A stretch of 64,000 nt of DNA from QUBU01 sp014337915 (GCA_030263395.1 SZOW01000004.1:62001-126000), one strand, 5' to 3'. Counted from the stretch's first letter, positions 16,972 to 28,229 are shown. Translations and numbers: made by a program. The notes: generated by a model from the letters alone, not told the origin.

Positions 16972-17502
16972 ATGATGATTCGTTCCGGACTGATTGCCCT
17001 GGCCTTGATGCTGCCGCTCGCTGCGGCCCCCAGTATTGCTGCGCCGCCAGTACCCGCTCTGGATGCCGGCCAGTTCCGCCAGGTGCTCAGGGAGCAGCAG
17101 GGCCAGGTCGTGCTGGTCAATTTCTGGGCTACATGGTGCCGGGCCTGCCTCAAGGAAATCCCGGCGCTGCTCGACCTCGAGCGTCAGTATCACGATCGGG
17201 GCTTCAGGCTGGTAGCGGTGTCACTGGATGAGCCAGGTGACTATGCGGGGGTGGTTGCGCCCTTCCTCGACAAGTGGTTTCCGACGCTCGCGACCTACCG
17301 CCGGGCGACTGCCGACATGGATGGACTGGTCAGCGTCCTGGACCCGGCATGGAACGAGTTGTTGCCGACGAGCTATGTGCTGGATCGCGCCGGTGCCGTC
17401 CGCGCCCGTATCCAGGGCGGCAAACCGGTCGAAGAGTTTGCCGCGGCCATCCGGCCCTGGCTCGACCAGGAGCCGGCACCCGCTGCGGCGTACAGGCCCT
17501 GA
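16972..17502 (+). CDS. Periplasmic TlpA/ResA-like thiol-disulfide protein
   Basis: A 176-residue secreted thioredoxin-fold protein. A signal peptide (MMIRSGLIALALMLPLAAAPSIAA) leads into a thioredoxin domain with WATWCRACLKEIPAL, the CxxC active site typical of TlpA/ResA reductants, and a conserved cis-proline region near LLPTSYVLD. Proteins of this type reduce apocytochrome c or other periplasmic thiols, or transfer electrons in copper delivery; which one cannot be told here because no cytochrome maturation genes are adjacent. Stand-alone gene after tRNA-Ser. Confidence 0.85.
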   Translation: MMIRSGLIALALMLPLAAAPSIAAPPVPALDAGQFRQVLREQQGQVVLVNFWATWCRACLKEIPALLDLERQYHDRGFRLVAVSLDEPGDYAGVVAPFLDKWFPTLATYRRATADMDGLVSVLDPAWNELLPTSYVLDRAGAVRARIQGGKPVEEFAAAIRPWLDQEPAPAAAYRP

Positions 17503-17562
17503 GCAGCGCTCGCAGCAGGGTGTGGTGTTGATCCCTGGGAGCTTCCAGCCTGGTGGCGTGAC

Positions 17563-18186
17563 CTAGCGGATCAGGCCGACGCGCTGCAGCTGACCGGCTA
17601 TGGCGCGCGTGACATTGGCCACGACATCGTCCCGATCTTCGCGAAACTTGGCCGTGGTCGTCACGACATAGGCGAGACGATCGCCCTGGCGCATGTCATA
17701 AAGCGAGCTCTCGAGGATTGCGGTGGACCTGGCGCTGAGTTCGCCGGGGTCCTCGTATTCGTTGTACTCGAGACTGAACAGTTCGACGAGCCCCGGGCCA
17801 CTGCCGAGCCGCGTTGGCTGCTGCGCCTTGACGCCGTAGCGGGTTTCCGACTCCCTGGCGGAAACCTTGCGCGCGGCCAGTCGCGTGACCAGGACGCCAT
17901 CGGCGCCTATCGCGCGCGCCATGGCCGTGATGCCCTCCGGCGTGGGAGTCGTGGTGCCGTCGCCGACCTGGATGGCGGCGGTGGCCTGGACCCCCCTGGC
18001 GCGGACCAGGTCGGCGAGCGCGATCTCGAAGCTGCGCCGCATGCGCGAGTTGGCGGAGATGCCGACGATGAGCAGGTGGTCGAAGCTGGTGCTGGTCCGG
18101 TCGCCCTGCCATTCGCCGGTGACGGTGGTTGCCGTGCTGCAGGCCGTGAGCAATGCCAGCAGCAATGCCTGGCAGGTCCTATTCAT
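17563..18186 (-). CDS. Uncharacterised lipoprotein
   Basis: A 207-residue predicted lipoprotein: signal peptide MNRTCQALLLALLTAC with lipobox LTAC (Cys16). The mature domain has alternating beta/alpha pattern with FDHLLIVGISANSRMRRSFE, AIGADGVLVTRL and a C-terminal LAYVVTTTAKFREDRDDVV. It resembles proteins of the nucleotide/TolB-N-like fold that report on envelope stress, but I do not recognise a named family. It converges on the TlpA-like gene and stands 86 bases from the SRP RNA promoter. Function unknown. Confidence 0.7.
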   Translation of the reverse strand: MNRTCQALLLALLTACSTATTVTGEWQGDRTSTSFDHLLIVGISANSRMRRSFEIALADLVRARGVQATAAIQVGDGTTTPTPEGITAMARAIGADGVLVTRLAARKVSARESETRYGVKAQQPTRLGSGPGLVELFSLEYNEYEDPGELSARSTAILESSLYDMRQGDRLAYVVTTTAKFREDRDDVVANVTRAIAGQLQRVGLIR

Positions 18187-18272
18187 GGAACATTTCCGAT
18201 GGCCGGATGCATGCGATTATTTCATCGCCGGATTTTCTGCTGCAAGCATGCCAGCCCGGCGGTTGCAAGTCC

Positions 18273-18301
18273 TTGCCGAATCCGGGGTGGGCGCATAACC
18301 T
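18273..18301 (+). promoter_or_regulatory. Promoter of the SRP RNA gene
   Basis: TTGCCG (18273-18278), 17-base spacer, TAACCT (18296-18301). Predicted start falls at about 18308, just where the terminal helix of the SRP RNA begins. Confidence 0.7.
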
Positions 18302-18307
18302 TGGCCC

Positions 18308-18415
18308 GGGTCCGCGTCGGTCTCCCCGCGGCGGCTAGTCGTAAACCCCGTCAGGCCCGGAAGGGAGCAGCGGCAGCGGTGATGCCGGGCGCCGGGGCCG
18401 GGCTGGCGCGGACTC
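18308..18415 (+). ncRNA. ffs: Signal recognition particle RNA (4.5S type)
   Basis: Contains the near-universal SRP hairpin core: GTCAGGCCCGGAAGGGAGCA at 18350-18369 with the GGAAG tetraloop region and AGCAGCGGCAG internal loop, which bind Ffh. The ends pair: GTCCGCG (18310-18316) with CGCGGAC (18407-18413), giving a single long hairpin of about 105 nucleotides. It lies immediately upstream of dnaX. The 3' end is estimated from the terminal helix; no clear terminator follows. Confidence 0.92.
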
Positions 18416-18462
18416 ACTGAATTCCCGGCACGGCAGCCGAGGCCCGGCAGAATCGAACCGCA

Positions 18463-20070
18463 ATGACCTACCTGGCGCTGGCGCGGAAATGGCGTCCCCG
18501 AACCTTCGAGGATGTCGTCGGACAACCGCATATCGTGCGTGCGCTGAGCAACGCGCTCGCCTCGGGGCGGGTGCACCACGCGTTCCTGTTTGCCGGGACT
18601 CGCGGCGTGGGCAAGACCACGGTGGCGCGCATCCTGGCCAGGTGCCTGAACTGCGAGCAGGGCGTCACGGCGACCCCTTGCGGCAGTTGCCCGTCCTGCA
18701 TCGCCATCGAGGAAGGGCGGTTTGTCGACCTGATCGAGGTGGATGCGGCCTCACGCACCGGCATCGACGATATCCGCGAGCTGCTCGACAACGTCCAGTA
18801 CACGCCCGGTGCCGGCCGGTACAAGGTGTACCTGGTCGACGAGGTCCACATGCTCAGCAAGGCGGCGTTCAACGCGCTGCTGAAGACCCTCGAGGAACCT
18901 CCGCCGCACGTCAAGTTCCTGTTTGCGACCACGGATCCGCAGAAGCTGCCGGTGACCGTGCTGTCGCGCTGCCTGCAGTTCAACCTCAAGCGCTTGTCCG
19001 GTACGCAGATTGCGGACCGGATGGCACGGATCTGCGAGGCGGAAGGGGTCACCATCGAGCGCGGTGCGCTCCTGCGGCTGGCGCGTGCGGCTTCCGGCAG
19101 CATGCGCGACGGCCTCAGCCTGCTGGACCAGGCGCTGGCTTTCGGCAACGAACGGCTCGCGGAAGGCGATGTCGCTGAAATGCTCGGCAGCCTGGACCGC
19201 TCCCGTGTGCTGTCGCTGCTCGAAGTGCTCGCGGGAGGCGATGGACCGGCGCTGCTGGCCAGGCTGCGTGAGGTCGATGCTTTGGTGCCGGACTACGCCG
19301 GGCTGCTGGATGACATCGCGGCCATGCTGCAGCAACTGGCAGTGCTGCAGTTGACGGGAGTCCTCCCGGAGGACGACGACACCGGAGATGGCCAGGCACT
19401 CCAGGCACTGGCAGGCGCCATGGATCCCGAGTCGGTCCAGTTGTACTACCAGATCGCTATCCTCGGCCGGCGCGACCTGGGTCTGGCGCCGGAGCCACGC
19501 ATCGGTTTCGAGATGACTTTGCTGCGCATGCTGGCTTTCCGCCCGGACGGACGTGCTGCTGCGGTGCCGGAGCCAGCGAGCACCGGCCGTGCGGTGCCTG
19601 CCGGCGCTTCGCGCCAGGCCGTACCGGCAACCGCGAAGGCCCCGGCAACGGCGGGGGTGTCACCAGGTGAACCTGGCGACTGGCCGACATTCGTGCAATC
19701 CCTGCGTGTCGATGGCGCGGCACGCCAGCTGGCCATGCACACGCAGCTGATGGCACGCACGCCTTCCGGGTTGCAGCTGAGCGTCGATCGTTCCAACGCC
19801 CACCTGCTCACGGACCAGCTCCGGTCCCGGTTGTCGGCGGCCATCAACGAACGGCTTGGGAACACGGTCACCATCAAGTACGAAATCCTGGATACCGTGC
19901 CAGACACGGCCGCAGTGCGCTCCGGGGTTGCGCAGGATGCGGCGCTGGAGCGGGCGCGCCAGGCGATCGAGGCTGATCCCAACGTGCGGGCGCTGAGCGA
20001 CCTGTTTGGTGCCGAGCTGGTGACCGCTTCGATCCGCCCGGCCGGCCAGGGTACCGGTGACCAGCAATAG
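18463..20070 (+). CDS. dnaX: DNA polymerase III subunit tau (gamma/tau)
   Basis: Clamp-loader ATPase and organiser of the replicative holoenzyme. The 535-residue protein starts MTYLALARKWRPRTFEDVVGQ. Walker A GTRGVGKT is at 45-52; the zinc module has Cys64, Cys73, Cys76 and Cys79 at E. coli positions; VDEVHMLSKAAFNALLKTLEEPP carries Walker B and the DExx region. The C-terminal third is the low-complexity linker and alpha-binding domain. I see no A-rich slippery heptamer like that used in E. coli to make gamma, so only tau may be produced. Confidence 0.96.
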   Translation: MTYLALARKWRPRTFEDVVGQPHIVRALSNALASGRVHHAFLFAGTRGVGKTTVARILARCLNCEQGVTATPCGSCPSCIAIEEGRFVDLIEVDAASRTGIDDIRELLDNVQYTPGAGRYKVYLVDEVHMLSKAAFNALLKTLEEPPPHVKFLFATTDPQKLPVTVLSRCLQFNLKRLSGTQIADRMARICEAEGVTIERGALLRLARAASGSMRDGLSLLDQALAFGNERLAEGDVAEMLGSLDRSRVLSLLEVLAGGDGPALLARLREVDALVPDYAGLLDDIAAMLQQLAVLQLTGVLPEDDDTGDGQALQALAGAMDPESVQLYYQIAILGRRDLGLAPEPRIGFEMTLLRMLAFRPDGRAAAVPEPASTGRAVPAGASRQAVPATAKAPATAGVSPGEPGDWPTFVQSLRVDGAARQLAMHTQLMARTPSGLQLSVDRSNAHLLTDQLRSRLSAAINERLGNTVTIKYEILDTVPDTAAVRSGVAQDAALERARQAIEADPNVRALSDLFGAELVTASIRPAGQGTGDQQ

Positions 20071-20112
20071 GCGGCATGTGGTCGCGTACCGACCCATCGA
20101 AAGGACGACGGC

Positions 20113-20436
20113 ATGAAGGGCGACATCGGTCAACTGCTCAAGCAGGCGCAGCGGGTCCAGGCCGAAATGCAGAAGGCGCAGGCAGAGCTTGCCGGCGTGG
20201 AGGTCCAGGGGGAGGCTGGTGGCGGGATGGTGGCCATCACCATGAACTGCGCGCAACATGTCAAGTCGATCCGCATCGATCCGGCCCTGCTGTCAGGCGA
20301 CAGGGAAATGCTCGAGGATGTGCTGGTCGCCGCATTCAACGATGCGCTGCGCAAGGTCGAGCACACGGTGCAGGAGCGCTATTCGGGCATGACCGCCGGC
20401 CTGGGGCTGCCTGGCGGCCTGCGCTTCCCGTCCTGA
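20113..20436 (+). CDS. ybaB: YbaB/EbfC nucleoid-associated protein
   Basis: Small dimeric DNA-binding protein of the YbaB/EbfC family. The 107-residue protein starts MKGDIGQLLKQAQRVQAEMQKAQ (long first helix) and contains GEAGGGMVAITMNCAQHVKSI, the conserved sheet, and ends GLPGGLRFPS. It sits between dnaX and recR, the invariant order in many bacteria, probably as one operon. Confidence 0.96.
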   Translation: MKGDIGQLLKQAQRVQAEMQKAQAELAGVEVQGEAGGGMVAITMNCAQHVKSIRIDPALLSGDREMLEDVLVAAFNDALRKVEHTVQERYSGMTAGLGLPGGLRFPS

Positions 20437-20451
20437 CCGGGCGGACAGCCA

Positions 20452-21072
20452 ATGCAGTTTTCCCCGCGTCTTCAACAGCTGCTGCAGGCGTTTCGCCGCC
20501 TGCCGGGCGTTGGTGGCAAGACCGCTCAGCGGCTGGCGTTCCACGTCCTGGAGCATGACCGGGATGGGGCCAGGGCGCTGGCCGAGGCTTTGCAGGCGGC
20601 GCTGCGGGACGTGGTGCGGTGTTCCCGCTGCCGCATGTTTGCCGAGGCAGAGGTGTGTGGCATCTGCTCTGGGCCGACCCGCGACAGTTCCACGCTCTGC
20701 GTGGTCGAATCACCCGCTGATGTCATGGCCATCGAGGACTCCGCGAGTTTCCGTGGCATGTATTTCGTCCTGCACGGCAGGCTGTCACCGCTCGATGGCA
20801 TCGGGCCGGCTGAAATCGGGGCTGAGCAGTTTGCCAGTGCGATTGCGGCGCCCGCGGTTCGTGAAGTCATCCTGGCCACGAGTGCAACCGTCGAAGGGGA
20901 GGCGACTGCCGCCTACCTGGCATCCCTGGTGCGCGAGCAGGGCAAGCGTGCCACACGCATTGCGCACGGTGTGCCCATCGGCGGTGAACTGGAATACGTG
21001 GACAGCAGCACCCTGTCCCGCGCCATCGCCGGGCGCGTCACCGTGGAGCAGGCCAGCCGGGATCGCGCCTGA
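20452..21072 (+). CDS. recR: Recombination mediator RecR
   Basis: Works with RecO (and RecF) to load RecA on SSB-coated DNA during gap repair. The 206-residue protein has the N-terminal helix-hairpin-helix (LPGVGGKTAQRLAFHVL), a four-cysteine zinc finger CSRCRMFAEAEVCGIC, and the TOPRIM domain beginning LCVVESPADVMAIE, with the Walker-B-like C-terminal tail. Length is standard. It starts 15 bases after ybaB and converges on rsgA with a 10-base gap. Confidence 0.97.
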   Translation: MQFSPRLQQLLQAFRRLPGVGGKTAQRLAFHVLEHDRDGARALAEALQAALRDVVRCSRCRMFAEAEVCGICSGPTRDSSTLCVVESPADVMAIEDSASFRGMYFVLHGRLSPLDGIGPAEIGAEQFASAIAAPAVREVILATSATVEGEATAAYLASLVREQGKRATRIAHGVPIGGELEYVDSSTLSRAIAGRVTVEQASRDRA

Positions 21073-21082
21073 GTGTGGCCTG

Positions 21083-21979
21083 TCACCTGGCAGGTCGTGG
21101 CTCGCCGTCGTCCAGCGTCGCCAGGAGCTGGCAATAGCTGGCATAGCGGCGTGCGGAGATGCTGCCCGCAGCTACGCTTGCCCTGACCGCACAGCCGGGT
21201 TCATGGGTATGCCGGCAGTTGCTGAAGCGGCAATCGGCAGCTGGGCCGTACATTTCGCGAAAGCCGCGATACAGGTGCTGGTCACTGCGTACCGACGGCA
21301 GGAACTGGCGGACCCCTGGCGTATCGAGCAGGCGGATGCCCGGCTCGCGAGAGTACATGACCACTGCCGTGGTCGTATGGGTGCCGGTCGCAGTGGCAGC
21401 CGATAGTTCGCCGACAGCAGCGTCAGTGCCGGCAAACAGCGCGTTGACGAGAGAGGATTTCCCGACACCCGACTGTCCTGCCAGCACCGTGGTCTGTCCG
21501 GCGAGCTGGCCGGCCAGTTCGTCGAGCCCATCACCGGTCAGGGTCGAGGTCACCAGCAGCGGGTAGCCCAGCCCGGCGAGCTCGGCAGGGCTCCCGGCAA
21601 CCTGTCTTTCGAGATCACCCTTGTTCCAGACCAGCGCGAACCGGCAGCCGAGTACTTCGGCGGCGCAGGCATAGCGGTCAAGCAGGAACGGGTCTGGTCC
21701 AGGCTGTGGTGCGCAAACGGCGATGAGCTGGCTGATGTTGGCAGCGATCACCTCCTCGCGCCGCGTTCGTGTATGAAGGCGTGCCAGGGCATTGCTGCGG
21801 GGCTCGATGGCGGTTACCAGCAGCGCCTCTGAACCGGCCCGGGCCTCGAATCGTACCCGATCACCACAGACGACCCGCAGGCCGCGCCCCTTGAGAATGA
21901 ACGGGTGCCGCCGTCCATCAGCTTCCAGGACACCGCGCCGCCCGTGGGCGGCCACCACCAGTCCGGGACGATCCTTCAT
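21083..21979 (-). CDS. rsgA: Small ribosomal subunit biogenesis GTPase RsgA
   Basis: Circularly permuted GTPase that acts late in 30S maturation. ATG at 21979 (MKDRPGLVVAAHGRRGVLEAD) opens an OB fold; upstream in-frame codons would cover the orn promoter region and are rejected. GTPase motifs appear in permuted order: NKGD (G4), GQSGVGKSS (G1), DTPG (G3). The C-terminal zinc module has CRFSNCRHTHEPGC. About 298 residues. It is divergent from orn, the usual pairing. Confidence 0.95.
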   Translation of the reverse strand: MKDRPGLVVAAHGRRGVLEADGRRHPFILKGRGLRVVCGDRVRFEARAGSEALLVTAIEPRSNALARLHTRTRREEVIAANISQLIAVCAPQPGPDPFLLDRYACAAEVLGCRFALVWNKGDLERQVAGSPAELAGLGYPLLVTSTLTGDGLDELAGQLAGQTTVLAGQSGVGKSSLVNALFAGTDAAVGELSAATATGTHTTTAVVMYSREPGIRLLDTPGVRQFLPSVRSDQHLYRGFREMYGPAADCRFSNCRHTHEPGCAVRASVAAGSISARRYASYCQLLATLDDGEPRPAR

Positions 21980-22075
21980 CTGCTCGCGTGGCACATGCGG
22001 GTGCGATGGCCGGGAAGTGCTCCGCGGTCCTTTGCTAGACTTCCGGGAAGGGCAGGATGGCAGGGAAGACGACGC

Positions 22076-22639
22076 ATGGGCCAGGCGGCTGGAAAGCTCA
22101 TATGGATCGATCTCGAGATGACCGGGCTCGATTCGCAACGGGACTCCATCATTGAAATTGCCACGATCGTGACCGACTCCGAGCTGGAGATCGTCGCCGA
22201 GGGTCCGGTGATCGCCATCCACCAGCCGGCTGAAATCCTGGCGGCAATGGACGAGTGGAACACACGCCAGCACGGCAGTTCAGGATTGCTGGATCGGGTT
22301 CGTGCCAGCCGCTGTTCCCTGGCGGAGGCGGAGGACATGACACTGGCGTTCCTCTCCCGGCACCTGGTTGCAAACACGTCACCGATGTGCGGCAACAGCA
22401 TATGCCAGGACCGGCGTTTCCTGGCGCGGCTGATGCCGCGACTGGAGGCATTTTTCCACTACCGAAACCTCGATGTCAGCACCCTCAAGATACTCGCCGG
22501 CCTGTGGGCCCCGGAGGTGCTGGCGGGCGTCGTCAAGGAGTCGACGCACCTGGCGCTCGCGGACATCCGCGACTCGATCGCCGAACTGCGGCACTATCGT
22601 GCGGCGTTGTTGCGGCCGCCGCCGGCTCCATCGCCGACC

Positions 22640-22654
<15 letters not shown>
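22076..22654 (+). CDS. orn: Oligoribonuclease
   Basis: 3'-to-5' exonuclease that clears very short RNAs, including the pGpG product of c-di-GMP turnover. ATG at 22076 gives 192 residues (MGQAAGKLIWIDLEMTGLD). DEDDh motifs: IDLEMTGL, GNSICQDRRFL and the C-terminal HLALADIRDSIAEL. The final 15 bases overlap the 3' end of ppsA on the opposite strand. Confidence 0.96.
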
Positions 22655-25036
<2,382 letters not shown>

Positions 25037-25109
25037 GCCAGACTCCCTTGTGTTGCCTGAGGGGGTAAGTGGACAATCGTGACGAATGGGTTACGTATCG
25101 CGGCGGAAT

Positions 25110-25937
25110 ATGTCAGGCAAGCGGACTGTTTTTTTTGTCTCGGACCAGACCGGCGTCACTGCGGAAACGCTCGGTCGCAGCTTGCTGACACAATTCGAGG
25201 CGCATGATTTCGATCAGGTGACTGTGCCATTTATCGATTCTGTTGACAAGGCGGACGAAGTCGTCAGGCGCATCAATGCGGTGGCTACGGCGGAAGGGCT
25301 ACGTCCCATAGTCTTCAGTACCCTGGTGCAGGACGAGCTGCGTGAGCGATTCAGCCGGGTTTCCGGGCTGTTCCTCGACTTCTTCGATGCATTTCTTTCA
25401 CCGCTGGAACGCGAATTGCAGACCAGGTCGTCGCATACCATCGGTCGTGCGCATGGCATGCGGGATTCCGGGGCCTACGACCGGCGGATCGAGGCGACTA
25501 ACTTCGCGCTCAGCAACGATGACGGCTCGAGTACCGCGGACTACGCCTCAGCTGACGTCATCCTCATCGGCGTCTCCCGTACCGGTAAAACGCCGACCTG
25601 CCTGTACCTGGCGCTGGCCTATGGCGTGTTCGCTGCCAACTACCCGCTGGCGGAGGATGAACTGGAATCGGGCATCCTGCCAAAAGTCCTCGCGCCCTGC
25701 AGGACAAAGCTGTATGGCCTGACCATCTCGCCCGAGCGCCTCCAGCAGATCCGGCGCGAGCGTCGTCCGCTCGGTCGTTATGCGAGCGCAGAGCAGGTGG
25801 GGTTCGAACTGCGCAGCGCTGAGGCGCTATTCAGGCGCTACCAGATTCCATTTGTCGACACGACTTCGTTCTCGATCGAGGAGATTGCCAGCACCATCCT
25901 CAGCGGTACTGGCATCGAGCGTCGCACCCGCCCTTGA
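25110..25937 (+). CDS. ppsR: PEP synthase regulatory protein PpsR (DUF299)
   Basis: Bifunctional ADP-dependent kinase and phosphate-dependent phosphorylase that switches PpsA off and on by phosphorylating a threonine next to the catalytic histidine. ATG at 25110 (MSGKRTVFFVSDQTGVTAETLG) gives 275 residues; an in-frame ATG at 25086 is possible. P-loop-like LIGVSRTGKTPTCLYLA and the C-terminal FVDTTSFSIEEIA are family hallmarks. Divergent pairing with ppsA fixes the role. It converges on pgm. Confidence 0.95.
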   Translation: MSGKRTVFFVSDQTGVTAETLGRSLLTQFEAHDFDQVTVPFIDSVDKADEVVRRINAVATAEGLRPIVFSTLVQDELRERFSRVSGLFLDFFDAFLSPLERELQTRSSHTIGRAHGMRDSGAYDRRIEATNFALSNDDGSSTADYASADVILIGVSRTGKTPTCLYLALAYGVFAANYPLAEDELESGILPKVLAPCRTKLYGLTISPERLQQIRRERRPLGRYASAEQVGFELRSAEALFRRYQIPFVDTTSFSIEEIASTILSGTGIERRTRP

Positions 25938-25965
25938 GCACGACCTGGACTGCTTCGTCCCGGAG

Positions 25966-27618
25966 TCAGACGACCAGGGTGGGCTGCGTGAGTCCAGCGT
26001 GGGCCTCGATGGCTGCCAGGTGCGCCGCGAGTTTGCCGAGCGGCCTGAGCGCTTCGTCCGGACTGCAATCGAGCATTGCGGGATTGTCCTCGAATTTCTC
26101 GAGATAGATCCGCAGCGTCGCGCCGCTGGTGCCGGTGCCGGACAGCCGGTAGACGAGGCGGGCTCCGCCATCCAGGACGATGCGGATGCCCTGATGCGGT
26201 GACTCACTGCCGTCGACCGGGTCGTGATAGTGGAAGTCATCGGCCAGGTCCACGCGGGCGATGCCAAGGTCGGATCCGGGCAGGCTGCCGAGCCGGCTGC
26301 GCAGGTCCTCCATCAGGTCCGTGCCATGGGCCGCATCGGCAATCTCGTAGTCGTGGCGCTGGAAATAGTGCCTGCCATAGCGACGCCAGTGTGCGGCGAC
26401 GACCTCGGGCAGGGGCTCACTCCGCACCGCCAGCAGGTTGATCCAGAACAGGACCGCCCACAGGCCATCCTTTTCCCGCGCATGTGACGAGCCCGTGCCA
26501 AAGCTTTCCTCGCCACAGAGGCCGATGCGGCCTGCCTCGAGCAGGTTGCAGAAGAAGCGCCAGCCGGTTGGTGTCTCGAAGCAGGGGATGCGGAGGTCTG
26601 CGGCGACTCGGTCGACGGCGCGACTGGTCGGCATCGAACGCGCCACGCCGGGCACACCCTGACGGTAACCCGGGATCAGGGCCGCACCGGCCAGCATGAT
26701 TGCGAGGCTGTCTCCGGGGGAAACCGGGCATGCAGGACCGAGGATCATGTTGCGGTCGCCATCGCCGTCGGAGGCGGCGGCCAGGGCTGGCGCGGCCGCG
26801 CCGGCGCACAGCTCGACCAGGTGGCGGCCCTCAACCGGGTTGGGGTCAGGGTGCAGTCCGCCAAAATCCGGTAGCGGATTCGTGTGCAGGAGATCCGCCA
26901 TGGCGCAGCCAAGCGTGTCGGCGAGGATGCGGCGCGCGTACGGCCCCGTGATTCCGTGGAAAGCATCGAACACCACGCGATTGCCTGCCTTCACCCAGTC
27001 CGCCATGCGGCCGAAATCGAACAGGCGTTCCATCAGCTGCTGGTAATCCGCCACCGGGTCGACGATTTCCACGCGCAGTGGTCCATGCTGCTGGGTGCCG
27101 CAGCGGGAAAGATCGATGACCGGCAGCTCCGCAATGCGATAGCCGCGCAGCGCCTGCGACGCGCGGAACACCGCGTCGGTTATGGCTTGCGGTGCCTGCC
27201 CGCCATTGGCCATGTTGAACTTGATGCCGAAATCACCGTCGGGGCCGCCGGGGTTGTGACTGGCGGTGAGCAGGAATCCGCCGTGCGCCTTGCGCATGCG
27301 GATGAGGTTCGATGCCGCAGGTGTCGACAGCAGGCCATCCTGGCCGACGACGAGGTGGCGGACACCAGCCGCTGCGGTCATGCGTATCAGTGTCTGCAGC
27401 GCCTCGCGGTTGAAGTAGCGCCCATCACCGCCCAGCACCAGCGTCGAACCAGGAGGCAGTTGCAGCGTATCGAGCACTGCCTGGAGAAAGGTCTCGAGAT
27501 AGTGCGGCTGCTGGAACACGCGAACTTTCTTGCGCAGTCCGGCGGTACCCATGCGCTGGTCCGTGAACGGTGCGCAGCTGATGGCGCGAACGGGCATCAC
27601 ATTGTTGTCAATACGCAT
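25966..27618 (-). CDS. pgm: Phosphoglucomutase, alpha-D-glucose phosphate-specific
   Basis: Interconverts glucose 1-phosphate and glucose 6-phosphate. The phosphoserine loop is LTASHNPGG, the metal loop DGDGDRNM and the sugar-binding loop GEESFGTGSSHAREKDGLW. About 550 residues, near E. coli Pgm (546). ATG at 27618 (MRIDNNVMPV) follows a GGAGG sequence 14 bases upstream; the longer in-frame ATG at 27663 lacks any ribosome site and would run into the promoter of the divergent gene. Confidence 0.93.
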   Translation of the reverse strand: MRIDNNVMPVRAISCAPFTDQRMGTAGLRKKVRVFQQPHYLETFLQAVLDTLQLPPGSTLVLGGDGRYFNREALQTLIRMTAAAGVRHLVVGQDGLLSTPAASNLIRMRKAHGGFLLTASHNPGGPDGDFGIKFNMANGGQAPQAITDAVFRASQALRGYRIAELPVIDLSRCGTQQHGPLRVEIVDPVADYQQLMERLFDFGRMADWVKAGNRVVFDAFHGITGPYARRILADTLGCAMADLLHTNPLPDFGGLHPDPNPVEGRHLVELCAGAAAPALAAASDGDGDRNMILGPACPVSPGDSLAIMLAGAALIPGYRQGVPGVARSMPTSRAVDRVAADLRIPCFETPTGWRFFCNLLEAGRIGLCGEESFGTGSSHAREKDGLWAVLFWINLLAVRSEPLPEVVAAHWRRYGRHYFQRHDYEIADAAHGTDLMEDLRSRLGSLPGSDLGIARVDLADDFHYHDPVDGSESPHQGIRIVLDGGARLVYRLSGTGTSGATLRIYLEKFEDNPAMLDCSPDEALRPLGKLAAHLAAIEAHAGLTQPTLVV

Positions 27619-27680
27619 GACTGGGGACGCTGCCTCCAACTGTGACGGCTGCCCTTCCGGCATGGGGCCAAAAACGGCTG

Positions 27681-27689
27681 TGCTATATT
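27681..27689 (+). promoter_or_regulatory. Extended -10 promoter placing the transcript start at a start codon
   Basis: TGCTATATT has the TGnTATAnT form. Its -10 hexamer ends at 27689 and the ATG of the next gene is at 27696, so a start 7 bases downstream would give a leaderless mRNA. No good -35 is visible. Confidence 0.5.
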
Positions 27690-27695
27690 CGAATC

Positions 27696-28154
27696 ATGAT
27701 CGCAGATAGCTACATCGTACCCGAGTGCCTGGTGCGTCCGGGATCCCTGGGCAGCCTGATCTCGTTATACGAGGGCAATTACCTCAAGCTCAGCGCGCTG
27801 CTCGGCGATCCCGCGCGGCCGATTGGGCCAGCCGTATCGCGGGTACCGCGGGACGGGGACCTGCATCTGCTGGTCGAGGAGGGATCGCGCTACACGCGGC
27901 TGCTGCGCCTGAGCTATCTCTTCGACGAACCGGCCGGGCCGGTGGCCGAGCCGGACGTGGCAGTGCGCCTGTACCTCGACGCCCGCGTGGCCGCAGTGAC
28001 CGCCTGGGCGGGATTCCAGCGCCACCCACGTCTGGCCGGGCTGGCCACTGAATATGCGGGTGAAATCGACAGGCGCTGGGCCTGCAACATGGCTTTTGGC
28101 AAGTGGCTGGATTTCCTGCTGGAAAATGGCCACTCCTATGGCCTGAAGCCGTAA
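27696..28154 (+). CDS. DUF1249 (YqiB-like) protein
   Basis: 152-residue protein of the DUF1249 family (E. coli YqiB). Landmarks: YEGNYLKLSALL near the N-terminus, SRYTRLLRLSYLF, VAVRLYLDARVAAVTAW in the middle, and NMAFGKWLDFLLENGHS at the C-terminus. Function is unknown in the family; E. coli yqiB lies beside cpdA and nudF. Here it is divergent from pgm. No ribosome site precedes the ATG, and a promoter element sits immediately before it. Confidence 0.85.
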   Translation: MIADSYIVPECLVRPGSLGSLISLYEGNYLKLSALLGDPARPIGPAVSRVPRDGDLHLLVEEGSRYTRLLRLSYLFDEPAGPVAEPDVAVRLYLDARVAAVTAWAGFQRHPRLAGLATEYAGEIDRRWACNMAFGKWLDFLLENGHSYGLKP

Positions 28155-28229
28155 CGCGGGCGGGCAGGGAACTGTCGACTGCTTCAAGGTCTCGCGGCCG
28201 GCCGGCCGTTAGACTTAATCCCGACTCCC

